Positions 28,655 through 39,239 of a stretch of 64,000 nucleotides of DNA are shown here, in pieces; position 1 is the stretch's first letter, and each line of letters begins with the position of its first letter. Under the pieces are notes generated by a model that did not search any database, was not told the DNA's origin, and saw nothing but the letters and a program-made list of their open reading frames with translations. This DNA comes from Ptychodera flava (Eukaryota > Hemichordata > Enteropneusta > Ptychoderidae): NCBI RefSeq assembly GCF_041260155.1, contig NC_091945.1:31192296-31256295 (forward strand). The letters run 5' to 3'. The position numbers were made by a program, and so were the translations under genes.

Positions 28655-29360
28655 TTACATCGTGAGGCGAAGTTTTAATTTACCAGTGAATTTGATGTAG
28701 AAAACATCTGGGCCACAATGCTGGATAATCAGACACATTTATCAGTCACAATATGGAAGGATGGCGTTATAAAATTCACTGGTATAAGTTAACAAAGCTG
28801 TAAATATAATCACAGACAAGGAGAAAAATATATATAATTGCAAGGCTGCCGGTCGTAAGAGGAGAAATGTAGAGAGCGCCCTCGAGCGACGGATCTTTCA
28901 GTTCAGTGATTAGGGAGTAAACGCGTGTATTCAGAGTCTCCACGTCAAGATAGGCCGTAGGGTTAATTTAACTCGTACGTAGGTGAACTCGTTTTTAATA
29001 TTGCAAACACTTTTGAGACACTGAGCGAGACAAAATACGTTTGTACCGTTTTCATGAAAACAAGAAAATTATAATGGCTAAAAGTGACTCGTTGTCATGT
29101 GACTGGAGGTACAGGGAAATTAGCGACCGGTCAATAGTGGTCAAGTGGTAGTCCCTCACATTCCTCTGCAATCCCCAAAAATCATGGTACAGTCCGTGAC
29201 TTTAGAAATCCGCTCTTTCAACTTGATGGCACCCAACATCATGCATCATGGCTGTGTTTATCACCTGGTGCCCTGTACGGTCACTCCACAGTTACCATGT
29301 GCAATTCAAAGGTCATCGTGGCTATCTAAGTCTATTGTTGTCATGTTCATTTGATTCATT
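28655..29360. other. Upstream region of SLC49A4 copy 2
   Basis: No gene recognised. CpG content rises from about 28850. TGTCATGTGAC at 29094-29104 is a second E-box of the same type on the opposite strand from the one at 29362. Confidence 0.4.
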
Positions 29361-29361
29361 G

Positions 29362-29371
29362 GTCACATGAT
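29362..29371 (+). promoter_or_regulatory. E-box (MITF/TFE M-box-like) upstream of copy 2
   Basis: GTCACATGAT, 33 bp before the ATG of copy 2; counterpart of the motifs at 8351 and 51367. Confidence 0.4.
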
Positions 29372-29565
29372 GGGGAGTAGAAGTTTCCTTGACGGTACAA
29401 GAAATGGAAAATGGGTCTATCACCTTTGAAATTGAAGGAAGCCAAGAGGTTAACTCGGGTCACCAGCCCGATGAGAAGTCACCTCTCCTCGGAAATGGCA
29501 AGTGTGCCGTGAATTATGATACTACTGAATCACATCTGTCAAAAGACGGGCAGCAAGGTGTTTAC

Positions 29566-29721
29566 TAGCTGTGGAAACGCAGCTATCTGTTGGCTGGGTT
29601 GCGTGCGTCTTTATGTGGGTCAAAGGTCAACCCCGCCACGGATATCCGTTGCGGGGTTGACCTTTGACCCACATAAAGACGCACGCAACCCCGCCAACAG
29701 ATAGCTGCGTTTCCACAGCTA
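29566..29721. mobile_element. 156-bp palindromic foldback element in exon 1 of copy 2
   Basis: Almost perfectly palindromic: starts TAGCTGTGGAAACGCAGCTA and ends with its complement, with only a couple of mismatches in 78-bp arms. It is flanked by the 9-bp duplication GGTGTTTAC (29557-29565, 29722-29730). Copies 1 and 3 have a single GGTGTTTA(C/T) at this point. With its duplicated target it adds 165 bp, a multiple of three, but starts with TAG. GT at 29558 and AG at 29721-29722 would allow exact splicing out. Confidence 0.92.
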
Positions 29722-30278
29722 GGTGTTTACAAACGACGATGGTACATTTTGGTCGTATTTTCTTTCACCGCCTTCATGCAGTCCATGACATGGAACACCT
29801 GGGGACCTATAGCTGACACGGTGGAGTCAGTTCTCCCTGGTTGGTCGAACTCGGACATTGGTTTGTTGACGAACTGGGGACCGATAGCGTATATTGTGAC
29901 TGCACTACCGTTTTCCTGGCTGATGGATGTCAAAGGTACTTTTTCTTCATTATTGGAGTAGGTGCATGTAATGTTAACCATTTGTCACTTGCAAGGAAAT
30001 ACATGTACGTAAAATCACAGGGTGCTCTTCCTCCTTCAGTTCAATCTTTATTTTACTCGACACATACTAACAGAGAGTATGGTATGGTACATCAAGATGT
30101 GTTACAAATGTTGTAAGTGGACAATACAGAGAAAGAAAAACAACCATTCAACTCTGTAATACGAAAACATGCAATAATTACATTCATTGGAGCTGCTTGA
30201 GCTCAGTATAAACATGTGCTCTTTAAGAAAACAGTAAAAGTCTGAACAACAAATGAACAAAAGTTACCAGGACATTTT

Positions 30279-30524
30279 TCAGCCCGGAGCTGCTGGAGGG
30301 TTCAGCATACATTTGTATTCTTTAAATACAGCTAGATCAAGAACATTTTGTTCCATTAACTTTTTAACAACTTCTTCTTTTTCTAAGAGACTATAACATT
30401 TACAAAAATCTGTACCACTACTTTGTCCCAATAAAATTCTTTCTGAAGTATGATTTTTACGTGAAAATAATAAATGAAATTCATCATCAATTTCATTATA
30501 ATCACATCTGACAGATTCTTTCAC
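30279..30524 (-). pseudogene. Possible LINE reverse transcriptase C-terminal fragment
   Basis: The 81-residue frame has RCDYNEIDDEFHLLFSRKNH and, later, LLEKEEVVKKLMEQNV, a layout like the C-terminal zinc-ligand region and tail of LINE-type polyproteins (E-I-x-D-E-F-H). Some expected Cys residues are missing. It lies in intron 1 of copy 2. Confidence is limited because similarity is short. Confidence 0.45.
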
Positions 30525-30712
30525 TCAAAGGTAATCTAGGTTTACTTTTTCTTCCCATTTCAATACCCAAGTTGTTTATTTGTATCTGTGTTTGTTTGTG
30601 AGTGTTTTTGTTTTTTAACAAAATAACAGCAAAAAGCTATTTTGTTTATATTTGTCAATAAAAAGCAGTTTATTTGTTTATATTTATTTGTTTGTTTATA
30701 TGTATTTCCGAT

Positions 30713-30818
30713 GGTTAGGGTTAGGCTTAAGTTAGGGTTAGGGTTAGTCACTCCCTCTATGTGACAAACCCTAAGGCTAACCCTAACTTACAATGTAAGC
30801 CTCACCCTAACCCTTACC
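30713..30818. repeat. Telomere-like TTAGGG/CCCTAA repeats, inverted
   Basis: GGTTAGGGTTAGG and GTTAGGGTTAGGGTTAG (30713-30747) face ACCCTAAGGCTAACCCTAAC (from 30767) and ACCCTAACCC (about 30803). The units are degenerate and point toward each other. Interstitial, in intron 1 of copy 2. Confidence 0.7.
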
Positions 30819-31074
30819 GATCAGCCATCGGTCTAGACAGAGTTGCCCCATGCTGGTTTACTTTGAAGTGTGTCGTGATACCCAAGCCAGTTGTTTGTTT
30901 TGTACATGCAATGTGTCAGTCTCATACACTGAGTTGTGGCACCGAATTGAAACGCCCGCACTGTATAATCTGTGGACTATTTGTAATTCATTGATTGATT
31001 GGATCATTGGTATATTTATAATGTACATAGCATGAACAAACCGGTAACATACAGGTTTTATTAATTAATAACAG

Positions 31075-31290
31075 CTGCACACTCATCGCACAGTGCGGCT
31101 TGATTTGCAGACAAATCTTGTAAGTGTTACATCCATGATGGGTGTTGTTGGAGCTTGTAGTTTGAACAGTTAACATCTTTTATTGTTCATTGTAACATTA
31201 GCATTCGTCTATAAAGTTGTATTTTCATCATTCTTGAATGTATAATTTCAGGAGTAATTGAGCCGATCATAAATCCGGGAAGGCCAAGTT
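31075..31290. repeat. Dispersed repeat also found at 45780-46000
   Basis: Shared order of blocks: GCNGCTTG, GCGGACAAAT-like, TGTTGTTGNAGCTTGTA, TTCACTGTTACACTAGCA-like, TGTATTTTCNTC. The copy at 45780 sits in a possible TIR element, so this is probably a diverged member lacking clear ends. Confidence 0.55.
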
Positions 31291-31828
31291 TTCTATATAT
31301 TCATAATTGCCATCAGTAATTCAATTTGATAACGTTTGATATTTTTGCACATACCAATAAACTCAACACAGCCTAAATGAACACTGTAACATTGTCCACT
31401 GAATGCTTTTTTTGTCAGGAATGAGAGTTTCTGTACTGATAACACAGAGTCTATTAATGGTTGGAATGGCGCTACGGTGTATACCTGTACCAATTGGCTA
31501 CTTGAAATGGTAGGTGTAACTAGAGTGTGCCTGAATTTAAACTATCCCGAATATATGCCATGTTTTTTTATGCACATCTTGAGGAACGTTAATTTTAGAG
31601 AGGTAATTTCTAATGATATCTTAAAATAATACAATGAAAACCATCTATTCCATGGATACAATTGAAGTAACTTTACAAAAAGTGTTTTGAAATTCTTAAA
31701 ATTACAAAGACTTTTCAGCCCTAAACTTGTAGGAATTTGATAACTATGTTACAGATAAAACCTTGTGAGATTTCTCGCTAACTGATGCTATTATTTCAAT
31801 GGGTGGTATGCAGAACCAGAAAGGATAA

Positions 31829-31947
<119 letters not shown>

Positions 31948-33624
31948 ATTATTATTATTTTGTATAATAGTATAGTATTATTATTAGAAATGAAGAAATG
32001 ATCATGGGATATCCTGCTTGCTGTACTCATTTTCTGAAAGTTTAATTAACATAGTGTTTTTTTCATTTTCACTCCATAGGACAATGAATCTTGGTCAGAT
32101 TTTTATTGGTCTAGGTGGTCCAGTTGCTATGGCTGGTCCACCACTCATCTCTGTTACATGGTTCCCGCCTCAGGAAAGAACCACAGCAACTGCTTTCTCT
32201 ACAGTCTGTGCCTACTTTGGAGTGGCAGCTTCCTTTTTGCTGGGTCCTCTCATCGTAGAAGACTTACCTGATAATAGCACTGGGTAAGTGGTGCATTGTT
32301 TGAGCAGGTGCATTCAGATCAGTGGACCCAGTAAAGTAAGAAGTGTTCATCAAATATAGTCAACTAGTATGGTCTCTTTCAGGGTCAATGTAGGGTAGAA
32401 ATTAAGGGCTAGAGTCCAAGGTAAGGATGTAATGACAGTTAGAGTTCAAGGTAAGGATGATGAGCGTTTGAGGCTCAGGTACTAAGGTACGGATGCAATG
32501 GTAATCTTAAAGGACAGCCCATAGATTAATTATGGCAAAAAATTCTTAATGTCCTCAGCGTTGAAACTGTTGCAGCGTGGAGATTGAAAGATATCAGATG
32601 CAATTTGTTGTAGTAATTATCCTTGTAACACTATAAAGTTGATGGATATCATTATTATGGTTTTGTGTGTTTCATTTTCAGAATGGTTACCATCAAACCA
32701 ATAAACAATGGAGATTTAGGTTAGTAAAACAAATTTACTTTTTTCCTAAACCGTGCAGAGTAGTCCAATGTAGTCTTCATGTCATATCTACCCTTGGCAT
32801 CTGACATCTGACAGGGAAAGAAAAACAATGGAGCAATAGGTGATAAGTGTCTCTATGACAACAGATAGAGACCTATCAATCTATACTTGAGGTTGCAACA
32901 AATATGAATTACAATGTTGTGGTTTACATCAAAAAATATAATTCAATATATTCAGAAGTGTGAAAGAAGATGTCAGTGTTATTAATATTATCAGTATTTG
33001 TGACTTGTACCAACCCTAATTCTGTACGGCACTCTCCTGAAAGACAGAAAATAAGTTGTATCGCCCAATATGTTTTATTATCAAAGGAAGTGTGCCTCAA
33101 TGTGTCATCATTTTTGAATTTAAATGTTACCTTTCGTTGAATATATGCATATGTCAACAAGCACTGTGCATAATAAGCCCTTGCAAGCTGTGTTGATAAC
33201 CTGAACAGGTCCATTGCTTGAGGTAGCTAGCAGTCACTTCCTGTAAATTGTAAAGACAAAGAATTAGTGCAGGAGATGAATTATAATTCTAGTCTAAACC
33301 TGAATTCCACTGTGTTATGTGTTTCGAGATATAAGGCCACATAAAATAAATTCTTTGTTTGCCGTCCTTGGATATTTGAAAAACCTATCAGCCAGCCAGC
33401 AAAAAAAACAAACACGGAAAAAAAAACACAATCCAATAAACTTTAACTTTCCCATTGGTTTAATGGTATCAAGTATGAAAACTCAACTATTACAGTTACA
33501 ATGCAGTGTTTCCTGTGCTCTTGTTTGGAAACACAAGTTATACATGTACTTGTACAAGTACAACAAGCATAGTTATTGTTAGGTGACTGTCTCTGAGGCT
33601 GTAATGCAGAAGTACTCCCATATT

Positions 33625-34725
33625 TTACTTCTTTTTCTTCCCGCCAACCTTGGACTTGTTTCGGGTACGTTCCTCATGTCCTATGGATTTGCACTGATGA
33701 CAGACAGGATGGATACTCTGATAACTTTCCTTCCAATCATCCTGGATGGGTACAAGGTCATCTGGAGTACCACAAACATGACACACCAAGGGAAATTTCA
33801 ACCTTGAGCTGTAGTAATGTGGGGTGATAGAATTTCCACATGTCACATTCTCAAACAAACACACCTGAAACAAATGCATAAGAAACAAACAAACACTAGT
33901 AAGCAAACAAATACACACAAAGGAGTCAATAAAACAATTGTATGAAATTACAAAAAATATACTGCTGTTTTTTCACTTTTGATAAAAAATGACAGAAAAT
34001 CTTAGCCTGTTATACCTCATTTTTATTCAGCTACCAAATATTCGATGATCACAATTTTTTTGTTAACCTTATTGCTTCTATTTTTGTTCCTTAAAACTGA
34101 CTGAGCAGCTAGAACTCTTGAAAATACCTTGTGAAGTTTATGACTTTCAGGAATGGCACTTGTACCACAAGTATAACCAATGGTATCCAATATCTGTTCA
34201 AGAGACTGTCTTTCAGCTTCAACGAGTTTCTTTGGTGAATATACACACCTGCAGGTTTGAGTGTAATCAAAACAAATTTCCATAAGTTTGTTACAATACC
34301 ATCAGGTTGATAAAATCAAAACTAAATGATAAGACAACATCTCTTTGGGTCTACAATGAGATAATTTAAGTACTATTTTGTGCTGTGTTGCACTGAATTA
34401 AAATATTATGGATAAGATACACTAATGCTGCACTGAGTGTCTCTTTACTATAGTGTAATGTAATTTACTGCCCTACACAGTACTGTACGTAACTATACGA
34501 ACTTAAAGGACCCAAAAATCAGTGATTTTACATACCTGGGTTTACTGCATTCTGTACATAGTATAGTTTGCCTAACAGTCTCTCCAGACAGTCGGAATCC
34601 AAAATCTCGCTGGGCCAGTGCTGTCTGCTTTGAAACCAGAGATGGACGGAATTTTTCAGTTGTTTCTGTGCCATACAGTTCTTCAAACGACTTAAAGTGA
34701 TCACCATCTTCAGTTGGTACAGGAT
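33625..34725 (-). CDS. Unrecognised Cys-rich protein, C-terminal three exons, transposon-borne
   Basis: Exons, in coding order: 34536-34725 (acceptor TCATCAAG, donor GTATGT), 34128-34248 (acceptor CACCTGCAG-like, donor GTATTT) and 33625-33864 (acceptor TTTGTTTCAG, stop TAA). Phases are compatible and the joined frame is open for about 180 residues. Landmarks: FEELYGTETTEKFRPSL, QRDFGFRLSGETVRQTILC, CTECSKPRCVYSPKKL, YTCGTSAIPE, VCLFENVTCGNSITPHYYSS, FPLVCHVCGTPDDLVP, HPVCHQCKSIGHEE and a basic end KVGGKKKK. Three CxxC pairs plus other Cys/His suggest zinc binding. From memory only, similar proteins of unknown function seem to recur in other marine invertebrates; this was not checked. Because the gene is bounded by TIRs and a TAA duplication, it is probably element-encoded. 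No catalytic motif was seen. Confidence 0.6.
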
Positions 34726-34834
34726 CTTGATGAGGACAGAAAAAAGAGTGTTGACTATTTATTACAACTGATACTTGCTGAAAAACTTTAAATTAAGACA
34801 TAGCTCATACAGGCTAAGTATCACCGTATATATA

Positions 34835-34838
<4 letters not shown>

Positions 34839-34876
<38 letters not shown>
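34839..34876. repeat. (TG)n microsatellite
   Basis: About 19 TG units, inside the 2.4-kb TIR element. Confidence 0.95.
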
Positions 34877-34880
<4 letters not shown>

Positions 34881-34969
34881 CATGTATGTGTATGTATGTT
34901 TTGTTCAAATCATTATGACTGACACAAATGCTAGCTATAAAGCTGAATCTTTTTCACATTAGATCACAT

Positions 34970-35081
34970 CATACATTTCGCGAAAAATGCAGGGGGGGGG
35001 GGTCTATATTTTTTTGAACACCGGCGACAAGATTTTGCCGCCCCCCCCCCCCCCCCCAGGCCGTAAAAACTGAACGGTCCC
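34970..35081. repeat. Fragment of G-tract TIR element
   Basis: Matches 48975-49068, the right end of the element at 48039-49068: TGCAGGGGGG, GAACACCGGCGACAAGATTT, a C run, then GGCCGTAAAAACTGAACG. It ends at CCC followed by TAA. The other end is not visible, so it is truncated or solo. It interrupts the open frame that starts at 35394. Confidence 0.7.
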
Positions 35082-35084
35082 TAA

Positions 35085-35394
35085 AATGACCAAGCCGTTT
35101 GGTAGCAGACAGAATGTTCAAAGTAAGAGCAACTTCAACAGCGTATGGGCTGTTTGGAGCATTCAACAACGAACATTTCACTGTACCTGCTTTCCCTGGT
35201 GCAGATCCAATATCGTGATCGATCGCGTATTTGAACCTATTGTTGTCCGTGTCGTTCTGGCTGGCAATGAAAAGTGCTTCAAATAGTTGACAGAAATTCT
35301 GTTCCGTTCCACATTCGAAGCCAAACCAGTCAAGAATTGTTTTCGATCCATCTTTTATGGAGACCACAACTATTTCACGTCCTTCCGCTGTCAT
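35085..35394 (-). CDS. Possible N-terminal exon of the transposon-borne gene
   Basis: Frame from ATG at 35394 starts MTAEGREIVVVSIKDGSKTI, includes ILDWFGFECGTEQNFCQLFE and SAPGKAGTVKCSLLNAPNSP, and runs into the G-tract repeat at 35081. No clear donor site was found before the repeat. It has the same strand as the Cys-rich exons and lies just inside the right TIR, so it may be the 5' exon of the same gene, with the middle deleted. Not recognised. Confidence 0.35.
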
Positions 35395-35785
35395 GATTTA
35401 CGGATAAATCAGTGTAAGACCTCGGCCATCCATGTACGGTACACTGCAGTGCGCTATAGGGAGACCTGTGCGCACGTGAACTTTACGTACAGCGGCTGAT
35501 GCTGTACCCTTTTACGATTTGTCTGATTTGTATTCAAACGATCATACAGCATTGGTGTTTTTGCGACATTTCAGAAAACTGCTGCGTAAAGGCGCTCTAA
35601 ATGTGTTATTGCAGACAAAATCAGGGCACATCGTGCCGCATTTTCGAGGAGACGGACTGTGTTTGTTTTTCAAATTTCTTCTGAAAACCTACCCGCACGC
35701 GGACGGCAAACAAAGAATTTATTTTATGGCGCCTAATAGAAAAAACACACTGATTCCAATCAGTCTAAAGAAAGCTTTGGCTTAA

Positions 35786-36092
35786 GGTAGTATGCACCTC
35801 GAAAGTTAAAGACTTAAACTTTTGCTCAAACTTTCCTCAATGAAACTTTCAGCCATTCTACTACTAAATTCAGAATAAAAATCAGGGGTCACCGTGCAAA
35901 TTTTGGTACTAGAGAAAACAAATAACCCAAGATTTACCGATATTATAATTCAAAATGGCCACCATACCTGTGTTAACTCTATGGAGAATTCTTACTCCAA
36001 GAGCTTTAAAATGAACCCCAATAAATAGTAGATTAGAAAAGATTTGTAAAAGTTTAAGTGTCCGTATATCTGTCCCCAAAGCTTGTTCTACC
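35786..36092. mobile_element. TTAA-type element F, 307 bp
   Basis: Begins GGTAGTATGCACC after TTAA (35782-35785) and ends in the complement of GGTAGAACAAGC before TTAA (36093-36096). The TIR match is short, but the left end equals the end type of element A (GGTAGTACGC) and the internal GGGGTCACCGTGCAAATTTT block also recurs there. Confidence 0.5.
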
Positions 36093-36096
36093 TTAA

Positions 36097-36318
36097 CCCT
36101 TTGAGCGCCAAAGTCAATTTTTGTCACCTTGATAAAATACCGGTAAACCCCAGTCAATTTTTTTTAAATTTTTGCCAAAATTTTGATAACAAACTGAAGC
36201 CAATGAAATGTGATGTCCAATTCATCCAAAATTATCAAAAATATCACAGAAATCTTCATTGAAATTGGTAAAATGTTGCACTAAAATTTTGGTGGGAAAC
36301 ATTACAGCATTCAAAGGG
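36097..36318. mobile_element. TTAA-type MITE G, 222 bp, piggyBac-like ends
   Basis: Ends CCCTTTGAGCGCC and (read inward) CCCTTTGAATGC, flanked by TTAA at 36093-36096 and 36319-36322. It shares its left TTAA with element F. CCC ends with TTAA are the piggyBac pattern. Confidence 0.65.
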
Positions 36319-38627
36319 TTAAGGGTGCTCTTTACCATATATGATAGCAGACTGTACTTTTGAAGATTGCAATACAACTGGACATAGATGTGAATTAAGT
36401 ACTCTTCTGTCATGCTTCAGTAACTGAAGTCAATATACTAAACAAAGCGACTTCTGTACTGATAGTGTACTTTCCATGTGATGTCTTTGCAGGAATCAGT
36501 GATGACATCTCTCAGACAGAAATTAATGAAATCTGGCATATTTGATATATATTGGTAAGTTATGCACAAAAGATGGTGGAAGTTCATAACATCAAGTGAA
36601 AATGTGAACAATATCACTTTTCATACAACTCTTGTCTCTGATGTAAAAGAAGAATTACAGTGAGATCTGATCAGCAACATATGGTTTTGATAAAATGAAA
36701 TATGATTCAGTTTTCCTTCAAAGACTGTATCTGTATTTTCCTTTGCGCAAACATCTTGTGTTTCATGTAAAATGCTACCCATTGAATTAAGTTACTGTTG
36801 TAAAAAGATTACAACTGTATCATTGAAGTCCAGGAATACACCGTCAGCTGCAATATGTTTGTGTTTATTCATCATTCTGTTGACCTTGATAACAACATTA
36901 TGGTAAACTTGTCAAAAAGATGGTAAAATTTTAAAATTTTCATGTTTTTGATGATCATTGTACGTTTATTTGTACCATTCAGAGTGTGGTATGGAAGGAC
37001 TGCTGTTTCTGATGACCATAATTTATTTTCCGAAGAAACCTCCTCTTCCACCCAGTATATCAGCAGGCACACAGAGAATTGACTTCAAGGCAGGCATTTT
37101 CAAGTTAGCTAAGTAAGTGTTTGTGTTTATGTTTATTTGTGTGTGAGCATTTGTCATAGTGTATCTGTGGTAATTCAGGGCTAGTATTAGTGCTCTAGTA
37201 CCACCAAAGTTTTTTACTAATGCCCCACAAATTACAATTCCACTGATCTTACTGACTTGTAAAGCTAAAATTTGTCACTGTAGATAAAAAGTCAGTCCTA
37301 CAGGCAGGAACAGGGTTTCAACCACACATAGTGTTTGATGGGGCTTAGGCAGGGTGTTATCAAAAGTATTTTTTAACAAACAAATGGCAGGTGAGCTAAA
37401 AATTTGAAATTTAATAAGATACAGTGTTTCATGCAGCGTCATCGCAACTTCATGTTAATACTTTAAAGAAACCTCATTGATCCTGCTTTATCTAAGAGGC
37501 AATTTGCCTTAAGCAGTACAACTTCTACTTTGCCGTGATTTGGCAATAGCATATCCCCAAGCAAACAACACCATTGTCCTGAAAGTTTTACGTTTGAGTA
37601 CCACCCATCATTGTACTTGAAAATTTGTGTTTTCAGAACCTCCTACATTATGGTCCACCATCTTTGGACCAAATGCGCACTTCAATCTTCCTCCCTGAAA
37701 TGAGAAAATCACAGTAGATTGCTGTTGTCTTTGATTTTGTTGTTGTTGTTGCAAATCTCTACAAGGTTACTGTTACCTGCACGGTGTTTAACTGAAAAAT
37801 CAAAATGAAGTGATTGTTTTTACTTGGTGTAAACTCAGAAAAAGAGTATTAAACAAATGTTGGCAGTTTTGGGAAGTTATTCCCATTAGAAAACTTCTTT
37901 TCAATACTCTTTCGAAAGGAAAGTCAATGAGCGGTAAATCCACACAAATTACTGTGTAAATATATTTTTATTGCAATATCTTGCAGGAACCTATTCAGTG
38001 AATGATGATTCAAATTTTTCCCTCCTCATTGTTGCATTTACAATTTCTTCAGGTGTAAGTTTGCATATCACTAGTGGTAGTTCTTTCACCAACCATGCAA
38101 TGCTGCAAACAAGAGTGTTGATTGCAATGTAAACCACCCCGAAAGAGGGGATAAACCTGCAACTAGTGTAGAATAAAATGGACTACAAACTAACCGGCAG
38201 AGAATAAAATCTCTTGTCATTAAGAGGAATCAGATGTAACAAGTGTTTTTATCACCGGCTGGTCGGCTTGTGTGCTGATTGCAACTGTGACTGTATGTCA
38301 ATTTTGTCTATTGCACTCTTGCAGACATTTGCAGTTTTGGTGTATAGGCTTGGCCTATGGAATGACGTCTGGCATCTATAATGTCTGGAGTTCAGTTTTT
38401 GTCATAATACTGTCTCACCTTCATGTTTCACAGGTACTGAATTTATTCGGAAAGTTCTGAACTTTGTTTACAGTTGCTATTACCTATCCCAGAATGCAAA
38501 TGGGTGGCTGAGGTCAAGGTTTTTTAAATTAACATGTGTGATTCAAAATTAGTGAACTTCTTTGCTTAGAATGCACTATTAAACATAGCCCGTTACACTT
38601 ATGCTACCGGTAATACTAAAATTGCCC

Positions 38628-38850
38628 ATTTTCACAAGATGCTTGGGATGAAAGTTTTCATGTTCAAAGTATGTTATCAATTGTATTTGTCTTGATTATT
38701 TAATATTCTCTCCATTTGCACCGTAAAAATTGTTTATACAGGGAGACTTATTTTGGCTACTTTATGATATCATTATAATGACAATAAAGGTTAGACTGTT
38801 AAAAAGTTGCCTATTTTTCACAAGATTCTTGGGATGAAAGTTTTCCCAGA
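38628..38850. repeat. Local direct repeat
   Basis: TTCACAAGATGCTTGGGATG (about 38634) and TTCACAAGATTCTTGGGATG (about 38816) with matching flanks, about 182 bp apart, in the intron between exons 7a and 7b of copy 2. Confidence 0.7.
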
Positions 38851-39130
38851 CGCTTTTTGTTTTGGTATATGTTGTTTATTGTTTTTTTCCATGCAATTGA
38901 ATTCCTGAACACCTACTCTAACAGGCACACACATGATATTCTGTTGCCGTTGGATACTTTGAACTATCTTTGATCCCTCTCCTGGTGAACTTAACTCTCC
39001 TAATACATCCAATGCTGTAATCTGCAAATTGCTTTGTGCTAAGGAGATTAACTGCAAGTATAAACCAGTGATCTCAGTTTCAATCCCTACAATTTCTGCA
39101 ACTCGAAAGTGTATGTATTTGTATTCCTAG

Positions 39131-39239
39131 ATCATCACAATTATGGTTCTTAGGTTTAGCCTACGGAATTGCCTGTGGGACTTATAGTGGTTGGGGCACC
39201 ATACTTGATCTGTTGCTTTCTCCCTTGGGGGTGTCCCAG
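39131..39239 (+). CDS. SLC49A4: Alternative exon 7b of SLC49A4 copy 2
   Basis: Bounded by an AG acceptor (TTCCTAG) and a GTAAGA donor, this is 109 bp, exactly the size and phase of exon 7a. Read after exon 6 it encodes SSQLWFLGLAYGIACGTYSG then WGTILDLLLSPLGVSQ. Exon 7a (38325-38433) encodes HLQFWCIGLAYG...HVSQ at the same place. Exon 7b is closer to vertebrate DIRC2 here (GVFAGWSGVLDLILTP...VSQ), so it seems the ancestral form. Using both would give +1 phase in the reading frame, so they should be mutually exclusive. The gene copy is otherwise broken. Confidence 0.85.

Larger units (their letters stand above)
33335..35733. mobile_element. 2.4-kb TIR transposon (TAA target) carrying a spliced Cys-rich gene
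   Basis: Left end GGCCACATAAAATAAATTCT and right end (read inward) GGCGCCATAAAATAAATTCT; the TIRs agree at about 31 of 33 bases and end at GCCGTCC. Flanks are TAA (33332-33334, 35734-35736). TAA targets and GG ends suggest PIF/Harbinger, but no DDE transposase or Myb-like partner was recognised. All coding material inside runs on the minus strand: a first frame near the right end (35394) and three spliced exons ending 290 bp from the left end. It lies in intron 4 of copy 2 and has itself been hit by a G-tract element fragment (34970-35081). Confidence 0.75.

Noticed and set aside
35519..35785. Plus-strand frame of 88 residues
   Set aside because: It runs across the right TIR and TAA of the 2.4-kb element and opposes its coding strand.
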